20,539 nucleotides of DNA from CAYURR01 sp964446745 (GTDB lineage Bacteria > Bacillota > Clostridia > Lachnospirales > WQUN01), in assembly GCA_964446745.1 (NCBI GenBank), contig CAYURR010000032.1, forward strand, positions 1 through 20,539. Reading direction: 5' to 3'. Position 1 is the first letter of the stretch, and every line of letters begins with the position of its first letter. Shown piece after piece: positions 1 through 6,951 of the stretch. The translations under genes were made by a program, and so were the position numbers. The notes below the pieces were generated by a model, which had not been told where the DNA came from, did not search any database, and saw only the letters and a list, made by a program, of their open reading frames with translations.

Positions 1-1331
1 CTGGAACTGTATTTACAAACTCTGCGGGCATACAACTGGATCCTGCTGCCGAAAAGACCACTGTAGTATTGATGGCCGATACAGTGCTTGAGGAAAACCA
101 ACAGGGCATTGATAACGTCATACGAGCGTCAAGCCTAACAAAGGATATGAAATACGTGACCGTATACCTAAATCTGGTCGATCACGAGGACGGAAATATC
201 ATCGTACAGGCCGACAAGCCCGTAACGGTGCTGTGTCCGTATCCGCCCCGCACAAACAAGTATCATGACTTCGCGGTATTGCACTTTGAGGAGGTAAAGC
301 GTGGTGTAGGACAGACCCCGACATATGATCCGGTCGTTTTATCACCCGTAAAGATGGACAACGCCATCGCGTTCACGGTAAACAGCTTCAGCCCATTCGC
401 GATAGCCTATTCAACCACCGCGAATATGCCCCCGACACCCTCACCAAACCCTACATCCATGCCATATCCTCCCTACCCTCCGGGACCTCCGTATCCGTCC
501 AATGCGCCGTCTACGCAAGCACCCGGTACAGCTCCATCAAGCACAGCCTCACCGGGCACGGTCATAGGCAACACAAATACCGAACGTGCGGATATCGTAC
601 AAGTGCCCCATAACCGTATCCCTGGTAGGCATCCGGCTTATATGATCGGCTATCCCGAACGAACCTTTAAGGCACAGGGCAATATGACCCGCGCGGAGGC
701 CGCGCTCATGTTTGCGCGTATAGGTGGCATGGACTTGACAGCGGATTACTCATCGACATTCCGTGATGTGCGCCCCGGGCTCTGGTACTCAAGTGCGATC
801 GGTTTTCTACAGCAGCGCGGCATCATAGACAGGGTTTCAGAGTTCTTTCGTCCCGGCGATGCAATCACACGCGCCGAGTTCGCAGCGCTCGCGACTACCT
901 TTGACGGTTTGAGTGGTGAGGCGACGGATGTCTTTAGCGATGTACCAAAGAACCATTGGGCAGCCGACGAAATCTCGTTGGCCGTCGAAAGGGGTTGGAT
1001 ACAAGGTTACGGTGACGGAACCTTTAAGCCCGACAGGTATATCACACGCGCTGAGGTGGTCACATTTGTTAATCATGTATTGGCACGACGCGGAGACGTG
1101 CTGTTTATAGACAGCAACGACGGTATTATACGTTTCACGGATTTATTTAAGGATTTCTGGGCTTATTACGACATCATGGAGGCTGTAAACGATCACAACT
1201 ATATCCTTCATGAGCACGAGCACGAAGACGAAACCTGGACGGAATTGCTAATACCGGGCTATCTCGGCCATACCTCAAACCGACAGGCCGATGCGCCGGT
1301 ACCCCAACAGGCAACCTCTATGACCGAGTAG
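1..1331 (+). CDS. SLH-domain S-layer/cell-surface protein, 3' part (5' end outside window)
   Basis: The frame is open from the left edge (first full codon at position 3), so the ATG at 69 is probably internal and the start lies upstream. The N-terminal part visible here is beta-rich and ends in a TVNSFSPFAIAYS-type strand that often closes extracellular beta-sandwich domains. A Pro/Ser/Thr linker (about residues 119-165 counted from the ATG at 69) leads to three SLH repeats, recognisable by NMTRAEAALMFAR, AITRAEFAALATTF and YITRAEVVTFVNHVL with FSDVPKNHWA and GYGDGTFKPDRY segments. SLH triplets bind pyruvylated secondary cell-wall polymer, so the protein should sit on the outer surface. The tail carries a His/Glu cluster (HEHEHEDETW). 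I see no convincing terminator after the stop. The function of the upstream domain cannot be judged. Confidence 0.88.
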   Translation, partial: GTVFTNSAGIQLDPAAEKTTVVLMADTVLEENQQGIDNVIRASSLTKDMKYVTVYLNLVDHEDGNIIVQADKPVTVLCPYPPRTNKYHDFAVLHFEEVKRGVGQTPTYDPVVLSPVKMDNAIAFTVNSFSPFAIAYSTTANMPPTPSPNPTSMPYPPYPPGPPYPSNAPSTQAPGTAPSSTASPGTVIGNTNTERADIVQVPHNRIPGRHPAYMIGYPERTFKAQGNMTRAEAALMFARIGGMDLTADYSSTFRDVRPGLWYSSAIGFLQQRGIIDRVSEFFRPGDAITRAEFAALATTFDGLSGEATDVFSDVPKNHWAADEISLAVERGWIQGYGDGTFKPDRYITRAEVVTFVNHVLARRGDVLFIDSNDGIIRFTDLFKDFWAYYDIMEAVNDHNYILHEHEHEDETWTELLIPGYLGHTSNRQADAPVPQQATSMTE

Positions 1332-1429
1332 CTCCTACCCGTGTATTCCTCCAAAATACCCTCAAAGAAGCCCTCGTCAGCTTTTTGTGGTCTGGGCCGA
1401 GAAAGCGGCGAAGTCGAGATTACCCACCC

Positions 1430-1458
1430 TTGACAAATGCGACTATGCGTGATAGAGT
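1430..1458 (+). promoter_or_regulatory. Sigma-A promoter of the leader-peptide unit
   Basis: TTGACA (1430-1435) is a perfect -35 box. A 17-nt spacer separates it from TAGAGT (1453-1458), which matches four of six -10 positions. Transcription would start near 1465, about 55 nt before the small leader ORF. There is no other gene between this promoter and the ACT/metallo-hydrolase gene. Confidence 0.65.
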
Positions 1459-1519
1459 ACAGACGTTTCTTGGAAAAATTCCAAAAATTTAACACGTTGA
1501 TAATTACAGGAGATTAATC

Positions 1520-1609
1520 ATGAATACATCAAATCTCAGTTCAAACACCATTATAATTACAGGCTGCGCTATCATAATTGATAGTGCTATTTGGCGTTGT
1601 GCTGATTAG
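1520..1609 (+). CDS. Isoleucine-rich 29-aa leader peptide (putative attenuator)
   Basis: A short ORF starts at ATG 1520 behind AGGAG (1508-1512, 7-nt spacing) and stops at TAG 1607-1609. Seven of its 29 residues are isoleucine: residues 11-13 (codons ATT ATA ATT), 18-20 (ATC ATA ATT) and 24, followed by Trp-Arg-Cys. Stacked codons for one amino acid between a promoter and a U-tract terminator are the hallmark of ribosome-mediated attenuation, as in ilv and trp leaders. An RNA hairpin (1566-1574 with 1579-1587) lies on the second Ile run. The peptide itself is probably not functional; its translation rate would be the signal. The downstream gene encodes ACT domains, which commonly bind amino acids, and that fits. 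The alternative is a small membrane or toxin peptide, but the run is too short and too polar at both ends. Confidence 0.6.
   Translation: MNTSNLSSNTIIITGCAIIIDSAIWRCAD
1566..1587 (+). promoter_or_regulatory. RNA hairpin over the second Ile-codon run
   Basis: GCGCTATCA (1566-1574) pairs with TGATAGTGC (1579-1587) over nine base pairs, including one G-U wobble, with a TAAT loop. It lies inside the leader ORF and covers Ile codons 18-20, as a pause or 1:2 hairpin would. GGCGTTGT (1593-1600), just downstream, can pair with 1648-1656 inside the terminator: six contiguous Watson-Crick pairs, then a bulged A and two more pairs. This gives a candidate antiterminator that a ribosome resting at the stop codon would block. 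Confidence 0.5.
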
Positions 1610-1638
1610 GGTATTTATGGTCCTTAAAAAAGACTGAA

Positions 1639-1669
1639 CCCCTTGCGGCAAACGCCGTAAGGGGTTTTT
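1639..1669 (+). terminator. Intrinsic terminator / attenuator upstream of the ACT-MBL gene
   Basis: CCCCTTGCGGC (1639-1649) pairs with GCCGTAAGGGG (1654-1664) with one wobble and an AAAC loop, followed directly by TTTTT (1665-1669). It lies 30 nt after the leader stop codon and 34 nt before the next structural gene, which is the position expected of an attenuator. It could also simply end a small transcript. Confidence 0.85.
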
Positions 1670-1703
1670 ATGTATAGGGGGTCAGCAAAGGAGGAATAGG
1701 CAG

Positions 1704-3131
1704 ATGTTTAAGACATACATAACGACGATGCAAGACAAATCCGGCGCATTCCTGCGTGCGAGCAAGATCATAGCTCACAACGGCGGCAACATCGTACGAG
1801 TGAGCTATAACAAGGCCGTCGACATCCATACGCTGTTCATAGACGTGGAAGCCGACGAAGCTCGGTTGGATGCAATCACCGCACAGCTTGAGCATTTTGG
1901 TTATCTGACACATGACGAGCAGCAGATGACTGTGTTGCTTGTGGAGTTCAAGCTACCGGACAGACCCGGGGCCGTCACGCCGGTGCTTGAGATACTAAGC
2001 CGTCACAAAATCAATATCTCATACATGAGCTCGCAGGCTAACGGTTCGGCATATCAAAACTTCAAGATGGGGCTTTTGATCGATGATCCGAGTATCATCC
2101 GCAGGTTGCTCGTCGAGGTTTCGAAGATCTGCGACGTGCGGATATTGGACTATGACGCTACGGAGAAGCACCTCGATAACACGGTGTTCTATCTCGGCTT
2201 TTCGAACGAGATACGTAGGCTGCTGTCTCTGACTCAGGATCAGACCAACGATATTATCGTCAATTCAAATCGTATCATGCAGATGCTCGACGAGCGTGGC
2301 GAGGAGCCGTTTAAGACCTTTGACTATATCAAGCGTTTCGCGGAGTTTACCGTGCATCACGCAGGTGAAGCGTATAATCCTATCATATCCCAACGCCGCC
2401 TCACGACGGATGTCATCATGACCTGGATACAACCACCCTGCGGCAGCAACAGCTATATCCTCGAGTACAAAGGCGACGAGCTGTTGTTTGTGGATTGCGG
2501 ATTTGCGTATTATAAGGACGAAAGCCTCGCGGTTTATTCGGAGATCTATCCGAATTTCTTATCACGTAAAAAGAGTCTGATTCTTACGCACTCGGACATC
2601 GATCACTGCGGATGCACGGATCTGTTTGACACGGTATATGTAAACCGCAGCTGCTATGAAAACTTTAAGCTCGAAAACGAGGGAGGCGACAGCTTTCGCG
2701 AGCAGAACCCTGCACACGCACCGCATTACCGCATCAGCCGGATTATCTCAGGCTACAAACCACCCGATATGCAGTTGCTTCGGACTGTCAACAGCACAGA
2801 TCCCGATCCCGAGCGCCCCCTGTCGTTTATCGGGACGTTCACGTTCGGCGACATGGGTTTTAACCTCTACGAGGGAAACGGTGGGCATGTCAGGGGCGAA
2901 ATGATCCTAGTAGACGACGAACACAGGATCGCATTCACGGGCGATAACTTTGTAAACATCGCGGGCTTTTCACCCGAACAGGCCGCGTTTAACAAGCTCT
3001 CACCATATCTGATGACGAGTGTAAACGTAGACTCGTCAAAAGCCACTATCATCCGCAAGGCCATCATGCAATACAAGGACTACCTGCTATGCCCCGCTCA
3101 TGGAGATATATTGTTTAATATATCTCCATGA
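1704..3131 (+). CDS. Double ACT domain / metallo-beta-lactamase-fold fusion protein
   Basis: The start is fixed by AAAGGAGG (1687-1694), 9 nt before the ATG. Residues 4-72 and 76-148 look like two ACT domains; the second has LPDRPGAVTPVLEIL, the loop that holds amino-acid ligands in this family. Residues about 235-475 form a metallo-beta-lactamase fold, with THSDIDHCG (295-303) as the metal motif, TGDN, and CPAHG (463-467) as the last ligand motif. The second His of HxHxDH is Asp here. The chemistry is unknown; these folds hydrolyse esters, lactones or thioesters or handle redox centres. The ACT pair suggests allosteric control by an amino acid, which matches the isoleucine-rich leader upstream. 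The protein stops only eight residues after CPAHG, inside a perfect palindrome, so the C-terminus may be altered. It is probably cotranscribed with the acyl-CoA synthetase gene downstream. Confidence 0.8.
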   Translation: MFKTYITTMQDKSGAFLRASKIIAHNGGNIVRVSYNKAVDIHTLFIDVEADEARLDAITAQLEHFGYLTHDEQQMTVLLVEFKLPDRPGAVTPVLEILSRHKINISYMSSQANGSAYQNFKMGLLIDDPSIIRRLLVEVSKICDVRILDYDATEKHLDNTVFYLGFSNEIRRLLSLTQDQTNDIIVNSNRIMQMLDERGEEPFKTFDYIKRFAEFTVHHAGEAYNPIISQRRLTTDVIMTWIQPPCGSNSYILEYKGDELLFVDCGFAYYKDESLAVYSEIYPNFLSRKKSLILTHSDIDHCGCTDLFDTVYVNRSCYENFKLENEGGDSFREQNPAHAPHYRISRIISGYKPPDMQLLRTVNSTDPDPERPLSFIGTFTFGDMGFNLYEGNGGHVRGEMILVDDEHRIAFTGDNFVNIAGFSPEQAAFNKLSPYLMTSVNVDSSKATIIRKAIMQYKDYLLCPAHGDILFNISP

Positions 3132-3137
3132 GCGGGG
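3092..3137. repeat. 46-nt perfect palindrome over the stop codon of the ACT-MBL gene
   Basis: Arms of 21 nt (3092-3112 and 3117-3137) are exact reverse complements around a GTTT loop. The left arm encodes the conserved Pro-Ala-His-Gly-Asp stretch; the loop and right arm supply the last residues and the TGA at 3129-3131. No U-tract follows, so it does not look like an ordinary terminator. It could be an intercistronic mRNA-stability or processing element, or a palindromic duplication. Confidence 0.85.
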
Positions 3138-3188
3138 ATACAGGGGACTTAAAAAATACACCACAAATTTACACATGAGGAGGATCAT

Positions 3189-5477
3189 ATGGAGAATTAT
3201 CTGTCATCAACACTGGAACGTTTGAAGGGTTTGCGCTGCGAGCTGGACATCAGCGTGGAGGAAATGGCGCATGTTACGGGTGTCACGGTGGATGAGTATC
3301 TGCAGGTCGAAAACGGGGAAACAGACCTCGGCTTTACGTTTTTGTTTAAATGCGCCAACCGCTTCGGCGTGGATATCTCGTCGATCGTCACGGGTAACGA
3401 ACCGCGCCTCGCAAGCTATACGCTATCGCGAAATGGCGAGGGTATGCCAATCAAGCGTCGCGAGGGCTTTGAATATACGCATATCGCATACCTACTCAAG
3501 GATCGTCTCGCGGAGCCGTTTATCGTGACTGCAAAATATTCAAAGACACTCGAGCTCGCGCCGGTCGCTTTGTCCTCACATGGTGGCCAAGAGTTGAACT
3601 ACGTACTCGACGGTACATTGAAGGTGCAGATAGAGGGCCATACGGAGATCTTAAAACCCGGCGACAGCATGTTCTATGACGGGCACAAGCCGCACGGTAT
3701 GGTCGCGCTCGGCGGCGAGGACTGTCGCTTTATCTCCGTGGTCATAAAGGGCAAGGCTGACGATGACAGCGTGTTGGAACCTACCCCCGCGGCCTTGCAC
3801 AATCCGCTCGCACAGCAGCCCGACGACCGGCTATATAAACGCTATGTTAATGAAACCTTGGACGAAAATGGCTACTTGAAGGACATCGCGTTTAACGTTC
3901 CCGATGATTTCAACTTCGGCTTTGACTGCGTGGACGCGGTGGCTAAGAAGAACCCCGACAAGCTCGCAATGCTTTGGGTGTCGGGGAGCGGCGAGGAGCG
4001 CCGTTTTACATTCGGCGACATGAAGCGCTATTCGGACAAGACCGCCAACTATTTCCGCAGCATGGGCATCGGCAAGGGCGACAAGGTCATGATCGTATTG
4101 AGGAGACATTATCAGTTCTGGTTCGCATTGACCGCGTTGCATAAGCTCGGCGCGGTAGCCATCCCAGCTACGGATCAGCTCATGGAAAAGGATTTTGTAT
4201 ACCGCTTTAATTTGGCTGAGGTCAAGGCGATCGTTTGCACAGGCTATGGCCATGCCGCCGAGATGGCAGAAGCGGCGTTGCCACAGTGCCCGACCGTTCA
4301 GATCAAGATGATGGCAAACGGCACGCGCGACGGCTGGGACAATTTCGACGCGGGTGTCGAGCGCGCGAGCGAGGTACTCGAACGCGTGGACACAAAGGCT
4401 AACGATATCGTGCTGATGTTCTTTTCGTCTGGCACGACCGGCTATCCGAAGATCGTACAGCATACGGCGACCTACGCCATAGGCCACGTCGTCACGGCCA
4501 AATGGTGGCACAACGTGGACCCCGATGGGATACATTTCACGGTATCCGACACAGGCTGGGGCAAGGCTCTCTGGGGCAAGTATTACGGCCAATGGCTCTG
4601 TGAGGCCGCAATATTTACCTGCGACTTTGAACGCTTCAATCCCGTCGACATACTGCCTATGTTCAAAAAATATAACATCACGACCTTCTGCGCGCCGCCT
4701 ACGATATTCCGCTTCTTCATCAAGGAGGACCTCACGCGCTACGACCTCTCGAGCCTCAAATACGCCTGTATCGCAGGCGAGGCCTTAAATCCCGAGGTCT
4801 ACAGCCAATTCTTGGCCGCAACGGGTATCAAGCTCATGGAGGGATTCGGTCAGACCGAAACAACGCTTACAATCTTTAACCCACTCGGCTCACAGCCAAA
4901 GCCCGGCTCTATGGGTATCCCCTCTCCGGCTTATGATGTGAGGCTGCTCGATGCAGACGGCAACCCGATTAAACACGGTGATGTCGGCGAGATATGCATC
5001 TGCACAAAGGGCGGCAAGCCCTTCGGTATGTTCACGGGCTATTACCGCGACGCGGACAAGACGAACGAGGTCTGGCACGACGACATCTATCACACGGGCG
5101 ACACCGCATGGCAGGATGAGGACGGCTACTACTGGTATGTAGGCCGTACAGACGACCTGATCAAATCCAGCGGATACCGCATCGGGCCGTTTGAGATCGA
5201 GAGCGTGCTGATGGAGATGCCATGCGTGGTAGAATGTGCGGTCACAGGCGTACCCGACCCGACCGGCGAACGCGGCCAGCTCGTAAAGGCCACGATCGTA
5301 CTCGCGAGAGGTTACGAGGCATCGGATGCACTCAAAAAGGAGATACAGGACTACGTCAAGCATCATACCGCTCCGTATAAGTACCCGCGCGTCGTGGAGT
5401 TTGTGGAGAGCCTGCCAAAGACTATAAGCGGTAAGATAAGACGTGTAGAGATAAGAGAAGAGGATAAGAACAAGTAA
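3189..5477 (+). CDS. XRE-type HTH / cupin / AMP-dependent acyl-CoA synthetase fusion
   Basis: The start is set by GGAGG (3179-3183) 5 nt upstream. Residues 9-67 match an XRE/Cro-type helix-turn-helix (ISVEEMAHVTGVTVDEYLQVENG). Residues about 120-188 form a cupin barrel (HGGQELNYVLDG, LKPGDSMFYDGHKPHG). Residues about 215-762 are an adenylate-forming enzyme: the P-loop FFSSGTTGYPKIVQHT (411-426), a GFGQTETT motif, a YHTGDTAWQDEDGYYWYVGR hinge region, and PKTISGKIRR with the expected catalytic Lys749. The enzyme should turn a carboxylic acid, ATP and CoA into acyl-CoA and AMP. The overall layout resembles acetyl-CoA or medium-chain synthetases. The acid substrate is not readable; a branched short-chain acid is my inference from the isoleucine leader. 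The HTH-cupin front end may sense a ligand or bind DNA. The gene ends just before a strong terminator. Confidence 0.88.
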   Translation: MENYLSSTLERLKGLRCELDISVEEMAHVTGVTVDEYLQVENGETDLGFTFLFKCANRFGVDISSIVTGNEPRLASYTLSRNGEGMPIKRREGFEYTHIAYLLKDRLAEPFIVTAKYSKTLELAPVALSSHGGQELNYVLDGTLKVQIEGHTEILKPGDSMFYDGHKPHGMVALGGEDCRFISVVIKGKADDDSVLEPTPAALHNPLAQQPDDRLYKRYVNETLDENGYLKDIAFNVPDDFNFGFDCVDAVAKKNPDKLAMLWVSGSGEERRFTFGDMKRYSDKTANYFRSMGIGKGDKVMIVLRRHYQFWFALTALHKLGAVAIPATDQLMEKDFVYRFNLAEVKAIVCTGYGHAAEMAEAALPQCPTVQIKMMANGTRDGWDNFDAGVERASEVLERVDTKANDIVLMFFSSGTTGYPKIVQHTATYAIGHVVTAKWWHNVDPDGIHFTVSDTGWGKALWGKYYGQWLCEAAIFTCDFERFNPVDILPMFKKYNITTFCAPPTIFRFFIKEDLTRYDLSSLKYACIAGEALNPEVYSQFLAATGIKLMEGFGQTETTLTIFNPLGSQPKPGSMGIPSPAYDVRLLDADGNPIKHGDVGEICICTKGGKPFGMFTGYYRDADKTNEVWHDDIYHTGDTAWQDEDGYYWYVGRTDDLIKSSGYRIGPFEIESVLMEMPCVVECAVTGVPDPTGERGQLVKATIVLARGYEASDALKKEIQDYVKHHTAPYKYPRVVEFVESLPKTISGKIRRVEIREEDKNK

Positions 5478-5503
5478 CATCTCCTATCCCCCTCTCATAC
5501 AAT
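5474..5503 (+). promoter_or_regulatory. Candidate promoter inside the terminator, for the rubrerythrin-like gene
   Basis: GTAACA (5474-5479, four of six -35 positions) and TACAAT (5498-5503, five of six -10 positions) are 18 nt apart. The -10 box is part of the left arm of the terminator. A start near 5510 would fall in the hairpin loop, so the transcript would lack the left arm and leave the ribosome binding site free. Confidence 0.4.
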
Positions 5504-5535
5504 ACAAGTAAACACATTGTATGAGAGGGTTTTTT
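5490..5535 (+). terminator. Terminator of the ACT-MBL / acyl-CoA synthetase operon
   Basis: CCCTCTCATACAAT (5490-5503) pairs perfectly with ATTGTATGAGAGGG (5516-5529) around a 12-nt loop and is followed by six T (5530-5535). It begins 12 nt after the synthetase stop codon. The right arm holds GAGGG, the only purine-rich ribosome binding site for the ATG at 5537, so hairpin formation would also mask that site on read-through RNA. Confidence 0.9.
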
Positions 5536-5536
5536 C

Positions 5537-5977
5537 ATGGATAAAAATACAAACTACCGGCTGACACCAGCGATAATGTTAAAAGCCATGCAAGGTGAAT
5601 ACGATGCGATCGCTTATTATAAACAGCTCTCGGAGCTTGCGCCGAACGAGGAATTCAAGCGAATGATCGCACATTTTGCCGAGGATGAGGCGACGCATCT
5701 GGAGATGAGCACGCAGCTGTATACCCGCCTCTTCAAGAATCGCCCGCAGCTCGAGCAACAAAAAACCCCTACCATCGTGAATTTCGAGGAGGGGTTAAAG
5801 CAGGCCTTTCATGACGAGACGGATGCGTATGAGACGTATAGAAACATCTATCTAGACAATATGAGCCCCGCTGTAAGAAACCTATATTTTAAAACCATGA
5901 CCGACGAAAACGAGCACGCGCTCAAGATCGTCTATATGCTCACAACCATGCCGTCATATGCCACTATGAACCCGTGA
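5537..5977 (+). CDS. Ferritin-like / rubrerythrin-family di-iron protein
   Basis: This 146-residue, all-helical protein carries the four-helix-bundle di-iron pattern: Glu21 (QGEYDAIAYY), Glu51-x-x-His54 (DEATHLEM), Glu94 (HDETDAYETY) and Glu124-x-x-His127 (DENEHALK). It lacks the rubredoxin-like Cys4 iron domain of classical rubrerythrin, so it is the short ferritin-like type. Such proteins act in the cytoplasm in peroxide reduction or iron handling; the exact role is not readable. The start codon lies 1 nt after the U-tract of the preceding terminator, with GAGGG (5525-5529) as ribosome binding site. The last 46 nt overlap the 3' end of the gene on the other strand. No separate terminator is visible. 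Confidence 0.82.
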   Translation: MDKNTNYRLTPAIMLKAMQGEYDAIAYYKQLSELAPNEEFKRMIAHFAEDEATHLEMSTQLYTRLFKNRPQLEQQKTPTIVNFEEGLKQAFHDETDAYETYRNIYLDNMSPAVRNLYFKTMTDENEHALKIVYMLTTMPSYATMNP

Positions 5978-6819
5978 GGTTCCATATAGGCCTCGATCTC
6001 GTCATGGCTCATCTGCCCGTTATGCGAAAAATGCGTAGAGACATAGACAGTATTTTCGTGTACACAGCCGCGTGCCTTTAATGTTTCCCTGACCTCAAGG
6101 TTATCCTCAAGCCCCATATGATTCGTGCCCTCTTTAAACCTCAGACAGGTGCAGTCCATACTCACCATGTCTATTTTTTTGCCCGAGACTGTGCCATCGG
6201 CCGATCCGTTTGTGTGCCGCTCTAGGAACTCCCATGTGGCTTCAGGGAAATATCCCGTATCATTGCCGTATAACAGAGTCTTCTCCGGGGTCTCGATCAG
6301 GTAGATAAAACATTTTTCAGTCTTTGCGTGCGCGGCGAGCATGGCCGTGACATTGTAGTTACCTATCTTTACCGTTTCGAATTCGGTCAGTTCTGTACAG
6401 TCAACCACGCCATACATACCATGTTCGGGATCAGGCTTGCCGCCGTTTGTTTTATATACAGTATCAAACTTTTTCACGAGCGCATCGTTTCCGTATAGAT
6501 GCAGTACGCCCTTTACATCGTTTGCGAACCACTTGTAACGCATCTCGAGCTCTTCTATGTACAGATGATCCTGATGGGTATGTGTTATCAGCAGATGATT
6601 GATCGCGGGCAGGTCAAATCCTCTGTACAGCATGTGCATGTATGTGTCCGCCGGGAAGTCCACGAGCAGGTCGTCGTTAACAAGCACCTGCGAGCGTGTG
6701 CGTATGTTCTTACCGCCGAGGGCCTGCGCTTTTTTACAGCTCTCGCAATTACAAAACAATGCAGGCCATCCCTCCGCAGCAGCCGTGCCCATGTACTTTA
6801 TCGTCATTGTATTATCCAT
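5932..6819 (-). CDS. PhnP-like metallo-beta-lactamase-fold hydrolase
   Basis: The 295-residue protein has the full metal motif THTHQDHLY (His80, His82, Asp84, His85) and later LLYGNDTGYF and VSTHFSHNGQ segments. An N-terminal CNCESCKKA stretch (residues 23-31) after GTAAAEGWPALF resembles the extra Cys cluster of PhnP-type phosphodiesterases. A hydrolase acting on a cyclic phosphate or similar phosphodiester in the cytoplasm is therefore plausible, but no phn genes are nearby and the substrate is open. The start at 6819 has GGGAGG 5 nt upstream; an internal Met5 is less well placed. It is transcribed away from the MazG gene, and its 3' end overlaps the rubrerythrin-like gene by 46 nt. Confidence 0.8.
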   Translation of the reverse strand: MDNTMTIKYMGTAAAEGWPALFCNCESCKKAQALGGKNIRTRSQVLVNDDLLVDFPADTYMHMLYRGFDLPAINHLLITHTHQDHLYIEELEMRYKWFANDVKGVLHLYGNDALVKKFDTVYKTNGGKPDPEHGMYGVVDCTELTEFETVKIGNYNVTAMLAAHAKTEKCFIYLIETPEKTLLYGNDTGYFPEATWEFLERHTNGSADGTVSGKKIDMVSMDCTCLRFKEGTNHMGLEDNLEVRETLKARGCVHENTVYVSTHFSHNGQMSHDEIEAYMEPHGFIVAYDGMVVSI

Positions 6820-6846
6820 ATAATCCTCCCTGGCAAGTTTTCGTGC

Positions 6847-6875
6847 ATTATATCATATATCCGCATCGCGCTGAA
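6847..6875 (-). promoter_or_regulatory. Promoter for the PhnP-like gene
   Basis: On the minus strand TATAAT (6847-6852) is a perfect -10 box preceded by TGA, giving an extended -10. TTCAGC (6870-6875) lies 17 nt upstream as a weak -35. The start site would be near 6840, giving a short leader before the ATG at 6819. Confidence 0.6.
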
Positions 6876-6883
6876 CCATTGCA

Positions 6884-6912
6884 TTGGAACTATTCAGATA
6901 ATGTGATACAAT
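6884..6912 (+). promoter_or_regulatory. Promoter for the MazG-like gene
   Basis: TTGGAA (6884-6889) and TACAAT (6907-6912) are separated by 17 nt, and TG precedes the -10 box by one base, giving an extended -10. It lies back to back with the minus-strand promoter in the same 132-nt intergenic region. Transcription would begin near 6919, about 33 nt before the ATG. Confidence 0.7.
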
Positions 6913-6951
6913 CTGACATAATCATACGACATAATACACAGGAGGAACATC

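Noticed and set aside
1465..1703. T-box or other riboswitch in the leader
   Set aside because: No T-box core (AGGGTGG...) or known aptamer pattern is present; the leader ORF with stacked Ile codons explains the region better.
3092..3137. Palindrome as an intrinsic terminator
   Set aside because: No T-tract follows on the plus strand, and the next gene starts 51 nt downstream with a good ribosome binding site.
3831..4592. 253-codon ORF on the minus strand inside the acyl-CoA synthetase
   Set aside because: It lies wholly antisense to a gene with clear family motifs, has no ribosome binding site and shows no recognisable domain.
4890..5480. 196-codon minus-strand ORF at the end of the synthetase gene
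   Set aside because: Antisense shadow; its hydrophobic-looking start arises from the complement of the synthetase tail and the terminator arm.
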